DNA of 50,854 bases from Candidatus Prevotella equi (lineage in GTDB: Bacteria > Bacteroidota > Bacteroidia > Bacteroidales > Bacteroidaceae), in contig JAGHTW010000026.1 in assembly GCA_018065145.1 (NCBI GenBank), positions 1 to 50,854 on the forward strand, read 5' to 3'. The first letter of the stretch is position 1. Each line of letters starts with the position of its first letter. Below the pieces are notes generated by a model, which searched no databases, was not told the DNA's origin, and saw nothing but the letters and a program-made list of their open reading frames with translations. The position numbers and the translations under genes are program-made. Shown here piece after piece: positions 17,625 through 27,291 of this stretch.

Positions 17625-19283
17625 ATGAAAGAAATTCCAAGCTTTAATGCCAGAATAGAAGAAGCCATAAAGAAATACTGGGAGTTAGATGCCTTGACAG
17701 ATTATAAGGGCGCAACATTGCAGTATCAGGATGTAGCCAGAAGAATAGAAAAACTGCATATTCTGTTTGAAAACGGAGGCATCAAAAAGGGCGATAAAAT
17801 CGCTCTTTGTGGACGTAATATGAGTAACTGGGCAGTTTCGTTTCTTGCTGTCGTTACTTATGGCGCTGTTGCAGTGCCAATACTTCATGAATTTACTGCA
17901 GACCAGATACATAACATCGTAAATCACTCAGAAGCACGCTTACTCTTTGTTGGTGATGTGGTAGCAAAGCAAATAGATCCTGATAAGATGCCAGCGTTGG
18001 AGGGTATCATCAATATACCTGATTTCTCACTCATGGTGTCACGCTCTGATGCTTTGACGGAATCGCGAGAGACTCTCAATAAACTTTTTGGTGAGAAATA
18101 CCCTAAGCATTTCAGAAAGGATGATGTAGAATATTATAAAGAGGAAAGTCCAGAACAACTTGCACTTATCAATTATACATCGGGTACAACAGGTTTCTCC
18201 AAGGGTGTAATGATTCCTTACCGTGCGATGTGGAGCAACCTCGATTTTGCATCAAAGGAGTTGGATGCGCATCTTCATGAAGGAGACAATACCATTTCTA
18301 TTCTGCCTATGGCACATATGTATGGTATGGCTTTTGAATTTATCAAGGAGTTTATGACGGGATGCCACATCTACTATCTTACGCGCATTCCTTCACCTGC
18401 TGTTGTGGCACAGGCATTTACTGATGTCAAGCCTATTGTCATTATTGCTGTTCCGCTTGTTATAGAGAAGATAATCCGTAAAAAAGTGTTCCCTAAACTT
18501 TCTCCTGCTATTAAGGTTCTTATGAAGACTCCTATTGTAGGAAGAAAGGTTAAGGAAAAAATACTTAAGCAGGTTTATGATGCTTTTGGCGGTAAACTTT
18601 ATGAGATGATTGTGGGTGGTGCTGCGCTTAATCAGGAAGTAGAACAGTTCCTGAAGGATATCAAGTTCCCAATAACTGTCGGTTACGGTGCTACCGAGTG
18701 TGCTCCTATCATTTCTTATGCTGACTGGAAAACGCACAAGACAGGTTCTTGCGGACGTGCAGCTCATCATATGGAAGTGAAGATAGATAGCAAGAAACCA
18801 AATAAGATACCTGGAGAAATTCTCGCAAGAGGTCTTAACGTGATGCTTGGATATTTCAAAAATGAGGAAGCAACACGCGAGACAATAGATAGCGAAGGAT
18901 GGTATCATACAGGTGATCTTGGCATAATGGATAAGAAGGGTAATATCTTCATCAAGGGACGTTCCAAGAATATGCTTCTTGGTCCTAGTGGTCAGAATAT
19001 CTTCCCTGAAGAGATAGAAGACGCTCTTAATTCTTTGCCAATGGTAATGGAAAGTATTGTTGTGAAGCGTGAAGAAAAACTTGTCGCTCTTGTACATCCT
19101 GACATAGAGACCTGTGCTGCAAGTAATATGAGTAGCGCTGATGTGGAAGCTTTGATGCAGCAGAATCTCAAACAACTCAATGAAACACAGCCAGCTTATT
19201 GCAAAATAGCGTCGATAGAAATCCATGATGAAGAATTTGAGAAGACTCCAAAGAAGAGTATCAAGAGATACCTATATAAATAA
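17625..19283 (+). CDS. AMP-dependent long-chain acyl-CoA synthetase
   Basis: 552 aa. An ANL-superfamily enzyme that adenylates a fatty acid and transfers it to CoA. It shows the P-loop-like YTSGTTGFSKG (about 184-194), YGATECAP (A5 motif), GWYHTGDLGIMDKKGNIFIKGRS in two adjacent conserved parts (A7-A8), and a final lysine region KTPKKSIKR. No signal peptide; the protein is likely associated with the cytoplasmic face of the membrane. It is first in a rightward unit and is followed 22 bp later by the GH43 gene, with which no functional link is obvious. Chain-length preference cannot be read. Confidence 0.9.
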   Translation: MKEIPSFNARIEEAIKKYWELDALTDYKGATLQYQDVARRIEKLHILFENGGIKKGDKIALCGRNMSNWAVSFLAVVTYGAVAVPILHEFTADQIHNIVNHSEARLLFVGDVVAKQIDPDKMPALEGIINIPDFSLMVSRSDALTESRETLNKLFGEKYPKHFRKDDVEYYKEESPEQLALINYTSGTTGFSKGVMIPYRAMWSNLDFASKELDAHLHEGDNTISILPMAHMYGMAFEFIKEFMTGCHIYYLTRIPSPAVVAQAFTDVKPIVIIAVPLVIEKIIRKKVFPKLSPAIKVLMKTPIVGRKVKEKILKQVYDAFGGKLYEMIVGGAALNQEVEQFLKDIKFPITVGYGATECAPIISYADWKTHKTGSCGRAAHHMEVKIDSKKPNKIPGEILARGLNVMLGYFKNEEATRETIDSEGWYHTGDLGIMDKKGNIFIKGRSKNMLLGPSGQNIFPEEIEDALNSLPMVMESIVVKREEKLVALVHPDIETCAASNMSSADVEALMQQNLKQLNETQPAYCKIASIEIHDEEFEKTPKKSIKRYLYK

Positions 19284-19305
19284 ACCATAAAAACACACTT
19301 TTATA

Positions 19306-20313
19306 ATGCGACGCATTTTATTCTTATTATTGGCATCCTTTGCGCAGTTTTCTGCCTTTGCACAGTTTTCGTATCAAGGTAATCCTTTGGTGAGGGATAA
19401 GTTTACAGCTGATCCTGCACCGATGGTGTGGAATGATAGGCTATATCTTTATGTCGGACATGATGAATGGTATGAAGGACAAGATAAAGCTGGTGGTGGT
19501 AAAGAGTTTAACATCACAGAATGGCTCTGTTATTCTACGGATGATATGAAGACATGGACGGATCATGGTTCAGTGTTGCGTCCTGGACATTTTGCATGGG
19601 GTGATACTATTACCGCTGGAGTTGGAACGGCATGGGCTGCTCAGGTAGTTCCTTATAAGGGAAAGTTCTATTATTATACAACTCTTCAGGGAAAGGGTGA
19701 TAATTCTGGCTATGCTATTGGTGTTGCTGTAGCTGATAATCCTACGGGACCTTTTAAGGATGCTATAGGAAAACCTCTCGTGAACGATAAGATGACACCA
19801 AACGGTAAACGTGGATGGTGGAACGATATTGATCCAACAGTGCTTATTGATGATGATGGTCAGGCATATCTATGCTGGGGTAACGGCACTTGTTTTATGG
19901 CTAAGCTCAAGGATAATATGATAGAACTTGCCAGTGATATATGGACGGTGGATCTTCCTCGCTATACAGAAGGTCCTTGGCTTCATAAATATAATGGCAA
20001 TTACTATCTTACCTATGCCTCTTCTGGTTTTGACCATAAAGAAGCAATAGATTATGCAATGTCAAAATCTATCAATGGACCTTGGACGCATAAAGGACAA
20101 TTGACAGGTGGTGCGGAGAATAGTTTTACCATACATCCGGGAATAGTTAATTTCAAAGGACATTGGTATCTTTTCTACCATAATGCAACGCTGACGTTAG
20201 ATGGTCATAAAGGAGCAATAGGACGACGCTCTGTCTGCTTTGATGAAATGGTGTATAATGCAGATGGAACGATGCAGTATGTGAATCAAAGCAAAATCGT
20301 AGAAAAACCCTAA
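19306..20313 (+). CDS. Secreted GH43 family glycoside hydrolase
   Basis: 335 aa with an N-terminal signal peptide (hydrophobic 4-18, then FAQ). Five-bladed beta-propeller family enzymes of this type release arabinose or xylose from plant polysaccharides. The three acidic residues are in place: Asp36 in TADPAP (base), Asp176 in NDIDPTVL (pKa modulator) and Glu222 in YTEGPWL (acid). There is no extra binding domain, so it is a single-domain enzyme, probably periplasmic or surface-exposed. No SusC/SusD pair is nearby, so it is not part of a visible polysaccharide utilisation locus. Arabinofuranosidase versus xylosidase activity cannot be decided. Confidence 0.9.
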   Translation: MRRILFLLLASFAQFSAFAQFSYQGNPLVRDKFTADPAPMVWNDRLYLYVGHDEWYEGQDKAGGGKEFNITEWLCYSTDDMKTWTDHGSVLRPGHFAWGDTITAGVGTAWAAQVVPYKGKFYYYTTLQGKGDNSGYAIGVAVADNPTGPFKDAIGKPLVNDKMTPNGKRGWWNDIDPTVLIDDDGQAYLCWGNGTCFMAKLKDNMIELASDIWTVDLPRYTEGPWLHKYNGNYYLTYASSGFDHKEAIDYAMSKSINGPWTHKGQLTGGAENSFTIHPGIVNFKGHWYLFYHNATLTLDGHKGAIGRRSVCFDEMVYNADGTMQYVNQSKIVEKP

Positions 20314-20340
20314 GAGACAAAATCCTAACATTAAGTAATA

Positions 20341-21570
20341 GTGATAAATCCGAGAGATATAAAAATACAGGATTATAATTATCCTTTACCAGATGAGAGA
20401 ATTGCGAAGTTCCCTGTTGCGAAGCGTGATGAAAGTAAACTCCTTGTATATAACAAAGGGGTTGTAAGTCATGATGTTTTCCGCAATATAACATCCTATC
20501 TTCCTTCTGATTCATTGCTGGTATATAACAATACCCGTGTCATTCAAGCACGATTGCGTTTTCATAAGACAACAGGAGCGTTGATAGAAGTGTTCTTGCT
20601 TGAACCTGTTATGCCACGCGATTATGAACAGATATTCCAGACACGCAGTGAATGCTCGTGGATTTGCATGATAGGAAACTTGAAGAAATGGAAGGAAGGT
20701 TCTTTGTCACGCATGATAACTGTAGGCAATCAGTCCGTACAACTTACTGTAGAGCGACAGGAAGAAGAGGCTACAGGACATCGATGTCACTTTACGTGGG
20801 AGGCAGAAGATGAATCAAATAGTGTTTCTTTTGCTGAAATATTGGAGGCAATGGGTGAATTGCCTATTCCACCATATCTTAATCGTGCAACAGAGGAAAC
20901 AGATAAACAAACATATCAGACTGTCTATTCAAAGATAAAAGGTTCTGTAGCAGCGCCTACAGCGGGACTGCATTTCACCGAAGAAGTTCTGAAAGATGTT
21001 GACAATCATGGTATAGAACGCGAAGAAGTAACACTTCATGTAGGAGCGGGAACGTTTAAACCAGTTAAGTCCGTACGCATTGATGGACATACCATGCATC
21101 GTGAGTATATATCAGTAAAGCGAAGTACTATCGAACGTTTAATAGCTCATGGTGGAAAAGCCATTGCGGTGGGTACTACAAGTGTGAGAACGTTGGAAAG
21201 CCTTTACTATATAGGATGTCGCTTACATCGTAATCCAAATCTCAATGAATATGGATTGACGGTAGAACAATGGGAACCTTACGATATACCGGGAGAATTA
21301 TCCAGTGTTGAGGCGCTGACATGTATATTGGAATGGTTTGACCGTAACAACCTGACAACATTGCACACCTCTACGCGTATAATAATAGCTCCAGGATACA
21401 ATTATCATATAGTAAAGATGTTGATAACGAATTTTCATCAGCCACAGTCAACATTGTTATTGCTCGTCAGCGCTCTTATAGGAGACGACTGGCATAAAGT
21501 ATATGATTACGCCTTGAATAACGATTTCCGTTTTCTTAGCTATGGAGATAGTTCTCTGCTTATTCCTTAG
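20341..21570 (+). CDS. queA: S-adenosylmethionine:tRNA ribosyltransferase-isomerase
   Basis: 409 aa, GTG start at 20341, the first start codon in a frame that aligns with the family opening (YPLPDERIAKFP). It transfers the ribosyl group of SAM to preQ1-modified tRNA, giving epoxyqueuosine. Family segments seen: PDERIAKFPVAKRDESKLL, YNNTRVIQARL, SVAAPTAGLHFT, LHVGAGTF(K)PV and NFHQPQSTLL near the end. At 409 aa it is longer than the ~350-aa E. coli type; a long variant is usual in Bacteroidota. Together with tgt at 10.1-11.2 kb it completes two consecutive steps of queuosine synthesis within the window. Confidence 0.94.
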   Translation: MINPRDIKIQDYNYPLPDERIAKFPVAKRDESKLLVYNKGVVSHDVFRNITSYLPSDSLLVYNNTRVIQARLRFHKTTGALIEVFLLEPVMPRDYEQIFQTRSECSWICMIGNLKKWKEGSLSRMITVGNQSVQLTVERQEEEATGHRCHFTWEAEDESNSVSFAEILEAMGELPIPPYLNRATEETDKQTYQTVYSKIKGSVAAPTAGLHFTEEVLKDVDNHGIEREEVTLHVGAGTFKPVKSVRIDGHTMHREYISVKRSTIERLIAHGGKAIAVGTTSVRTLESLYYIGCRLHRNPNLNEYGLTVEQWEPYDIPGELSSVEALTCILEWFDRNNLTTLHTSTRIIIAPGYNYHIVKMLITNFHQPQSTLLLLVSALIGDDWHKVYDYALNNDFRFLSYGDSSLLIP

Positions 21571-21642
21571 AGTAAGGTAAATGTGAATGTGTCGTTATAT
21601 TATTTTTAGATAAAGTAACAATAGTCAAATATTTATATTACA

Positions 21643-23577
21643 GTGAATTACGGTTACATAAAAGTATGCAGTGCTATACCAAGTGTTAAGGTAGGTGATT
21701 GCCAATATAATTTGCAAGAGACTCAGCAGATGATAGTTCGTGCAGAAGGTCAGGGTGTTGAGGTTATAGTCTTTCCTGAATTGTCATTGACAGGCTATAC
21801 CTGCCAAGACCTTTTTCGTCAGCAATTATTGCTTGATGCTGCAGAGCAATCCATTATGATGTTGCTTGATTTTACACGTCAATTGGATATTATCACTATT
21901 GTTGGAGTGCCTGTTCAGGTAGGTACGATATTGCTTAACTGTGCAGCTGTAATACAGAAGGGAACATTGCTGGCTATCATTCCTAAGACATATTTGCCAA
22001 ACTATAGTGAGTTCTATGAAAAGCGTTGGTTCGCGTCTGCTCAAGACCTTCATGATACCGAGATATTGTATGCTGGCAGTCGGATTCTTGTAAGTTCTTG
22101 CCCTACCATATTCCGTACATATACAGGTGCAACTTTTGCCGTAGAGTTATGTGAAGATGTCTGGGCTCCAGAACCACCATCAACCAAATTGACACTTGCT
22201 GGTGCAGATATAATATTCAATCTTTCTGCTTCTGATGAATTAATCGGTAAGAATACATACCTTCATCAGCTTCTTTCTCAACAGAGTGCAAGAACCATGA
22301 GTGGATATGTGTATTCCAGCAGTGGTTTTGGTGAGAGTACACAGGATGTTGTCTATGGAGGCAATGCGCTTATCTATGAAAATGGTCAGAGCATAGCAGA
22401 GAGTGAGCGTTTCTCTTTTGAACCGCAGATGGTAATATCTCAGATAGATTATGAGAAACTGCGAGCTGAGCGTCGTAACAATACAACTTTCGTAAATGCG
22501 CAAAGAAATATTCCTGATAACGTAAGATTTATAGAATGTCATAGCATTACGCCAGAGGATTTCTCTTTGATGCGCAGTGTCAATCCAACACCGTTTATCC
22601 CAAAGACGAACGACATGCAAGCTTCTTGTGAGGAGATATTCAACATTCAAGTGGCTGGTCTTGCAAAACGTATTGTTCATACCAATTGTAAGACAGTTGT
22701 TTTAGGAATAAGTGGTGGTCTTGATTCTACTCTTGCATTACTCGTATGTATCAAGACTTTCGATAAACTTAAGATGCCACGAACGGGTATCGTAGGTGTT
22801 ACCATGCCAGGTTTTGGCACAACAGACCGTACCTATACCAATGCCATGCAGTTGATGCAGTCACTAGGAGTAACGATAAGGGAAATAAGTATCAAGCAGT
22901 CTTGCATACAACACTTCAAGGATATAGATCATGATATGAATATCCATGATGTAACCTACGAAAACGGTCAGGCACGAGAGCGTACACAGATACTTATGGA
23001 CTTATCAAACAAACTCAATGGCATGGTGATAGGAACTGGTGACCTCTCCGAACTTGCTCTTGGATGGGCGACATACAATGGCGACCACATGAGTATGTAT
23101 GGTGTCAATGTGTCAATTCCAAAGACTTTGATTAAGTATCTTGTGCAATATGTTGCAGAGAGTGGTGTTGATCCTGTATCACGCATGACATTGTTGGATA
23201 TCATTGACACACCAATATCGCCAGAACTTATTCCTGCAGATGAACAAGGTAATATAGCACAGAAGACGGAAGACCTCGTAGGTCCTTACGTATTGCACGA
23301 CTTCTTCCTGTATTATGTTCTAAGATGTGGATTCCGTCCTTCTAAGATATTCATGCTCGCAAAGAAGGCATTCAGCGAAAGCAAGGAATATCAGTTTGAT
23401 GAGGAGACGATAAAGAAATGGCTTCAGACTTTCCTACGTCGTTTCTTCTCACAACAGTTCAAACGTTCTTGTCTGCCAGATGGTCCTAAGGTAGGTAGCG
23501 TGTCGCTGTCACCAAGAGGCGACTGGAGAATGCCGAGTGATGCCAATAGCACATTGTGGTTGAGGGACAGCGAGTAA
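21643..23577 (+). CDS. nadE: Glutamine-dependent NAD+ synthetase
   Basis: 644 aa, GTG start at 21643. It amidates nicotinate adenine dinucleotide to NAD+ using ammonia channelled from glutamine. The N-terminal nitrilase-like glutaminase domain carries the triad Glu46 (FPELSLTGY), Lys115 (IPKTYLPNY) and Cys170 (VELCEDVW). The C-terminal synthetase domain has the pyrophosphate loop SGGLDS at 357-362 and GTGDLSELALGW. The two-domain length is typical for the glutamine-dependent form. It follows queA by 72 bp and precedes ispE by 25 bp on the same strand. Confidence 0.96.
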   Translation: MNYGYIKVCSAIPSVKVGDCQYNLQETQQMIVRAEGQGVEVIVFPELSLTGYTCQDLFRQQLLLDAAEQSIMMLLDFTRQLDIITIVGVPVQVGTILLNCAAVIQKGTLLAIIPKTYLPNYSEFYEKRWFASAQDLHDTEILYAGSRILVSSCPTIFRTYTGATFAVELCEDVWAPEPPSTKLTLAGADIIFNLSASDELIGKNTYLHQLLSQQSARTMSGYVYSSSGFGESTQDVVYGGNALIYENGQSIAESERFSFEPQMVISQIDYEKLRAERRNNTTFVNAQRNIPDNVRFIECHSITPEDFSLMRSVNPTPFIPKTNDMQASCEEIFNIQVAGLAKRIVHTNCKTVVLGISGGLDSTLALLVCIKTFDKLKMPRTGIVGVTMPGFGTTDRTYTNAMQLMQSLGVTIREISIKQSCIQHFKDIDHDMNIHDVTYENGQARERTQILMDLSNKLNGMVIGTGDLSELALGWATYNGDHMSMYGVNVSIPKTLIKYLVQYVAESGVDPVSRMTLLDIIDTPISPELIPADEQGNIAQKTEDLVGPYVLHDFFLYYVLRCGFRPSKIFMLAKKAFSESKEYQFDEETIKKWLQTFLRRFFSQQFKRSCLPDGPKVGSVSLSPRGDWRMPSDANSTLWLRDSE

Positions 23578-23602
23578 TTATTAATTGTAAAACAAAGAAC
23601 TC

Positions 23603-24460
23603 ATGGTGTATTTCCCATGCGCAAAGATAAACCTCGGCTTGAATATCGTTGAGCGCAGAGCCGATGGATACCATAACCTGGAAACGGTATTCTTTCCCGT
23701 TCCTATAACCGATGCACTTGAAGTGTTTACTATGGATGAGGCGTTTCCGCTTGATTCTCCTTGCAGTCTTAAGGTAACGGGAACGGACGAACTGTGTGAA
23801 GAGCAGAAGAATCTTGTATATAAGGCATATATGATACTTGCACAGGATTACAAACTTCCGCGTGTATTCACCCATCTGCACAAAGGCATTCCTTCTCAAG
23901 CCGGAATGGGAGGTGGCAGCAGTGATGCTGCATATATGATACGATTGCTTAACGAACGTTTCTCTTTAGGACTGAGCATAGAGCAGATGCGTGGCTATGC
24001 AGCTCGTTTAGGAGCTGACTGCGCATTGTTTATAACCACAGATCCTGATAATCCGCGTCCGCTATACGCTACGGGAATAGGTGAGATACTTGAACCCCTT
24101 GATGATACATGGAACGCTCTGCAAGGTAAATGGATTGCATTTGTGAAACCTAATGTAGCTGTTTCTACAAAAGAAGCCTTCGCAAACATTAAGCCACATA
24201 AGCCAAAGAAAAACTGCCGGGATGTCATTATGCAACCAATAGAAACATGGCAGGAAGATCTGGTCAATGACTTTGAGGATAGCATATTCCCCCAGTTGCC
24301 TGTACTTGCAGAAGTAAAACAAAGCATGTATAATCATGGCGCCATTTATGCTGCAATGTCAGGAAGCGGAAGTACCATCTTCGGAATCTTTGATGAAGAA
24401 CCAACTTTTATAGAAAACGAATACAAAGATTATTATAACTATAGATATGCCGTCAAATAA
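23603..24460 (+). CDS. ispE: 4-diphosphocytidyl-2-C-methyl-D-erythritol kinase
   Basis: 285 aa. A GHMP-family kinase for the ATP-dependent step of the non-mevalonate (MEP) isoprenoid pathway. It begins with PCAKINLGLNI and RADGYHNLETVF, both IspE signatures, and has the GHMP ATP loop PSQAGMGGGSSDAA (about 95-108) and the C-terminal AAMSGSGSTIFGIF. Length is normal. Its last 14 bases overlap the start of dnaB, so the two genes are translationally coupled. Confidence 0.95.
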   Translation: MVYFPCAKINLGLNIVERRADGYHNLETVFFPVPITDALEVFTMDEAFPLDSPCSLKVTGTDELCEEQKNLVYKAYMILAQDYKLPRVFTHLHKGIPSQAGMGGGSSDAAYMIRLLNERFSLGLSIEQMRGYAARLGADCALFITTDPDNPRPLYATGIGEILEPLDDTWNALQGKWIAFVKPNVAVSTKEAFANIKPHKPKKNCRDVIMQPIETWQEDLVNDFEDSIFPQLPVLAEVKQSMYNHGAIYAAMSGSGSTIFGIFDEEPTFIENEYKDYYNYRYAVK

Positions 24461-25967
24461 CAATACACGTAGAAGATCAACAGCACAACAGACAGACATG
24501 TCTCTTGGTAAGGTGCCACCACAGGCTACAGACATAGAGAAGGTTGTACTTGGTGCACTGATGATAGACAGTGATGCATTCTCTGTCGTTTCTGAACTGT
24601 TGCATCCTGAGACCTTTTATGAGAAGCGTCATCAAAAGATTTATAATGCCATACAGACTCTCAATGTAAAGGAGAGACCTGTTGATATGATGACGGTATG
24701 CGAGCAGTTGCGTCAGCAAGGAACATTTGAAGAGGTTGGCGCACCGGGTTACATTGTAGAACTGACACAGCTTGTTGCTTCATCAGCAAATATAGAATAT
24801 CACGCTCATATTCTTGCACAGAAGTATGTTGCACGCCAGTTGATTTCCTATGCATCAAACATTGAGACCAAGGCTTTTGATGATGCACAGGATATTGATG
24901 AGCTGATGCAGTCTGCAGAGGGTTCGCTTTTTGAACTGTCTCAGAAGAATATGAAGCAGGATTACACGCAGATTGATCCTGTTGTAAAACAGGCGCGTGA
25001 GCTTATCATGAAAGCAGCGGGCAATACTGGTGGTATCACAGGTGTGTCAACGGGTTATCATGAACTTGATAAGATAACGTCCGGTTGGCAGTTGTCTGAC
25101 CTTATCATCATAGCGGGACGTCCTGCCATGGGTAAGACATCGTTTGCTCTTTCTCTTGCAAAGAATATCGCCATCGATAACAGAGAACCTGTAGCATTTT
25201 TCTCATTGGAGATGAATAACGTGCAGCTTGTCAATCGTCTTATCTCAAATGTTTGTTCTGTACCAGGCTCAAAGATTCTTAATGGTCAGTTGACAGAAGA
25301 TGAGTGGTCACGTTTCGATAATAACATAGGTAAGATGTTTGGCGCACCGCTTTACGTTGATGATACACCAGGTTTGTCTGTCTTTGAGTTAAGAACGAAA
25401 GCGCGTCGTCTGGTTCGTGAGAAAGGTGTACGCCTGATAATGATTGACTATCTGCAGTTGATGAATGCCAACGGCATGAAGTTCAATAGCCGTCAGGAAG
25501 AAGTGTCAACAATCTCTCGTTCGTTGAAAGGACTTGCAAAAGAGCTTGATATTCCTATTATTGCGCTTTCACAGCTCTCTCGTGCCGTAGAGCAGAGACC
25601 AGGCGAGGATGGCAAGCGCCCACAGCTTTCCGACCTTCGTGAGTCTGGTGCCATAGAGCAGGATGCCGATATGGTAATCTTCGTGCATCGTCCAGAATAT
25701 TATCACATATACGAAGATGCCAACGGTAATAGCCTAAAGGGTATGGCTCAGATATGTATAGCCAAGCACCGTAAGGGCGCTACTGCTGATGTTACACTGT
25801 CATTCAAGGGACAATACACACGCTTTGCCAATCCTGAAGAGTTTGATCCTTATGCTGGAGCAGACGAAGAAGGAGGTACATATCGTAGTAGTGGACTTAA
25901 CCAACCATTGGATGATGATCCGCTTCTCGGCGAAGGACCGATAAGAAATGATATTCCTGATTTTTGA
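24447..25967 (+). CDS. dnaB: Replicative DNA helicase
   Basis: 506 aa. The hexameric 5'-3' helicase that opens the replication fork. The N-terminal primase-interacting domain (PPQATDIEKVVLGALMID) is followed by a linker and the RecA-like C-terminal domain with Walker A GRPAMGKTS (about 224-232), FSLEM, Walker B LIMIDYLQLM and DADMVIFVHRP. The C-terminus has an acidic, Gly-rich tail. It overlaps ispE by 14 bp and is the last gene in the rightward block, facing thiD with only 32 bp between the stop codons. No clear terminator hairpin is seen in that gap. Confidence 0.96.
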   Translation: MPSNNNTRRRSTAQQTDMSLGKVPPQATDIEKVVLGALMIDSDAFSVVSELLHPETFYEKRHQKIYNAIQTLNVKERPVDMMTVCEQLRQQGTFEEVGAPGYIVELTQLVASSANIEYHAHILAQKYVARQLISYASNIETKAFDDAQDIDELMQSAEGSLFELSQKNMKQDYTQIDPVVKQARELIMKAAGNTGGITGVSTGYHELDKITSGWQLSDLIIIAGRPAMGKTSFALSLAKNIAIDNREPVAFFSLEMNNVQLVNRLISNVCSVPGSKILNGQLTEDEWSRFDNNIGKMFGAPLYVDDTPGLSVFELRTKARRLVREKGVRLIMIDYLQLMNANGMKFNSRQEEVSTISRSLKGLAKELDIPIIALSQLSRAVEQRPGEDGKRPQLSDLRESGAIEQDADMVIFVHRPEYYHIYEDANGNSLKGMAQICIAKHRKGATADVTLSFKGQYTRFANPEEFDPYAGADEEGGTYRSSGLNQPLDDDPLLGEGPIRNDIPDF

Positions 25968-25999
25968 TATATAGCAATATCCAAACAGGTCGCAACTAT

Positions 26000-26740
26000 T
26001 TATGAATTCAGCCATAATGGGCCGTTACCTTTACCAATGCGAAGGTGACGGCCTTTTTCTATGCCCTTATTTATCATGTCTTTGCCACAATGTACTGCTT
26101 CAGGCAGAGACTTTCCCTGTGCTAATGCTGTTGCGATGGCAGACGAAAGGGTGCATCCTGTGCCGTGAAGGTTTGTGGAATCAATACGTTTCGACGTAAA
26201 GGTATGAACACTATTGTCCTTACAGTATAATGTATCCGTCATTTCTTGTCCGTCTGCATGTCCACCCTTTATGAGGAAAGCAGTAGGGTAGGGCGGCGGA
26301 AGCAGTTCCGCCTCAGGCATATTCGGAGTCACAAGTGTGCAGAGAGGGAACAATTCCTTACGGACATAGTCTATGCAATCTTCTGACATTAGGCGTGTTC
26401 CAGATGTTGACAGCATAACGGGGTCAATAACAACTGGAATAGTACCATCCCCATTGTACTCACGTAGAATGTTTGTTATCACTCTTGCTACGTTGATATC
26501 AGGAATCATTCCAATCTTGATGGCGCTGACGTCAAGGTCATCAAGTACAGAACGCAGTTGACTTTCCACCACATCAGCAGGAACAGGCATAACACCTTGC
26601 ACGCCCATCGTGTTCTGTGATGTCAATGCCGTAATGACAGTTGCACCATAGGCACCCATCGCCGTAATAGTTTTCAAGTCCTGTTGCACACCAGCGCCAG
26701 CAGAAGGGTCGCTGCCTGCTATTGTCAGAATTATTTTCAT
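26000..26740 (-). CDS. thiD: Hydroxymethylpyrimidine/phosphomethylpyrimidine kinase
   Basis: 246 aa from the ATG at 26740 (MKIILTIAGSDPSAG). The frame is open 8 codons further, which would overlap the upstream gene. The enzyme phosphorylates HMP and HMP-P to HMP-PP, the pyrimidine half of thiamine. Ribokinase-fold features are visible: AGSDPSAGAGVQQDLK at the N-terminus, DPVM in the middle and LHGTGCTLSSAIA near the C-terminus with the catalytic-site Cys typical of ThiD. Last gene of the thiamine operon, 2 bp after the second ThiE-like gene. Confidence 0.95.
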   Translation of the reverse strand: MKIILTIAGSDPSAGAGVQQDLKTITAMGAYGATVITALTSQNTMGVQGVMPVPADVVESQLRSVLDDLDVSAIKIGMIPDINVARVITNILREYNGDGTIPVVIDPVMLSTSGTRLMSEDCIDYVRKELFPLCTLVTPNMPEAELLPPPYPTAFLIKGGHADGQEMTDTLYCKDNSVHTFTSKRIDSTNLHGTGCTLSSAIATALAQGKSLPEAVHCGKDMINKGIEKGRHLRIGKGNGPLWLNS

Positions 26741-26742
26741 AG

Positions 26743-27288
26743 TTAGGTTTCTTTCATCTTCCACGCATCGCCAAGAATCATTGCTCCACCAAAGCCAAGC
26801 GCCAGTACCTCTTTCATGTTATTGAAGGTAATGCCTCCAAGTGCCAATACCTTATCATCGATGATGCCCGCTTTATGAGCCTCCGTTAGTTGTTGGTGGG
26901 TAAAGGCTGCATTATATCCTGGTTTTGAGATGGAATTAAAGATTGGTGACAGCGAAACATAATTACACAAATGTTTCCAATCCTTTACCTCTTCAATAGA
27001 ATGACAGCTCCTGCTTATGCTACCTTTCCAGCCTTTTGGCGGCTCAGGGTTGCGACTATTCAGATGAACGCCAAACAGCCTGTATTTTATAGCAAGTGAG
27101 TGGTGGTCGTGCAATACCAGTTTCCTGTGCAACTCTTGTGGAATGGCATTTATCAAATCCTCCGTATCTTGCAATGAAGCATTGGGTTTGCGAATATGAA
27201 TTAAGTCCACATCTCCTTGGCGAAGCAAAGATGCTATTCTCTCTGCTTCGCCATCGAAGAATGTGGGTAATGTAATAACGATTATCAT
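26743..27288 (-). CDS. ThiE/TenI-like thiamine phosphate synthase paralogue
   Basis: 181 aa. TIM-barrel member of the ThiE/TenI family: IHIRKP, VLHDHHSLAI, GVHLNSRN, YVSLSPIFNSISKPGY and VLALGGI mark the successive strands. It is about 25 residues shorter than the canonical ThiE encoded upstream at 31.9 kb, and the phosphate-binding and pyrimidine-binding residues are less complete. It may be a TenI-like thiazole tautomerase or a divergent synthase acting with the first copy. Position between thiH and thiD in the riboswitch-controlled operon supports a thiamine role. Confidence 0.82.
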   Translation of the reverse strand: MIIVITLPTFFDGEAERIASLLRQGDVDLIHIRKPNASLQDTEDLINAIPQELHRKLVLHDHHSLAIKYRLFGVHLNSRNPEPPKGWKGSISRSCHSIEEVKDWKHLCNYVSLSPIFNSISKPGYNAAFTHQQLTEAHKAGIIDDKVLALGGITFNNMKEVLALGFGGAMILGDAWKMKET

Positions 27289-27291
27289 TAT

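Noticed and set aside
18393..19226. 277-aa minus-strand open frame
   Set aside because: Lies entirely antisense to the acyl-CoA synthetase and has a Cys/His/Phe-rich shadow composition.
20200..20345. PreQ1 riboswitch upstream of queA or tgt
   Set aside because: No preQ1 aptamer hairpin or C-rich loop pattern was found before either gene.
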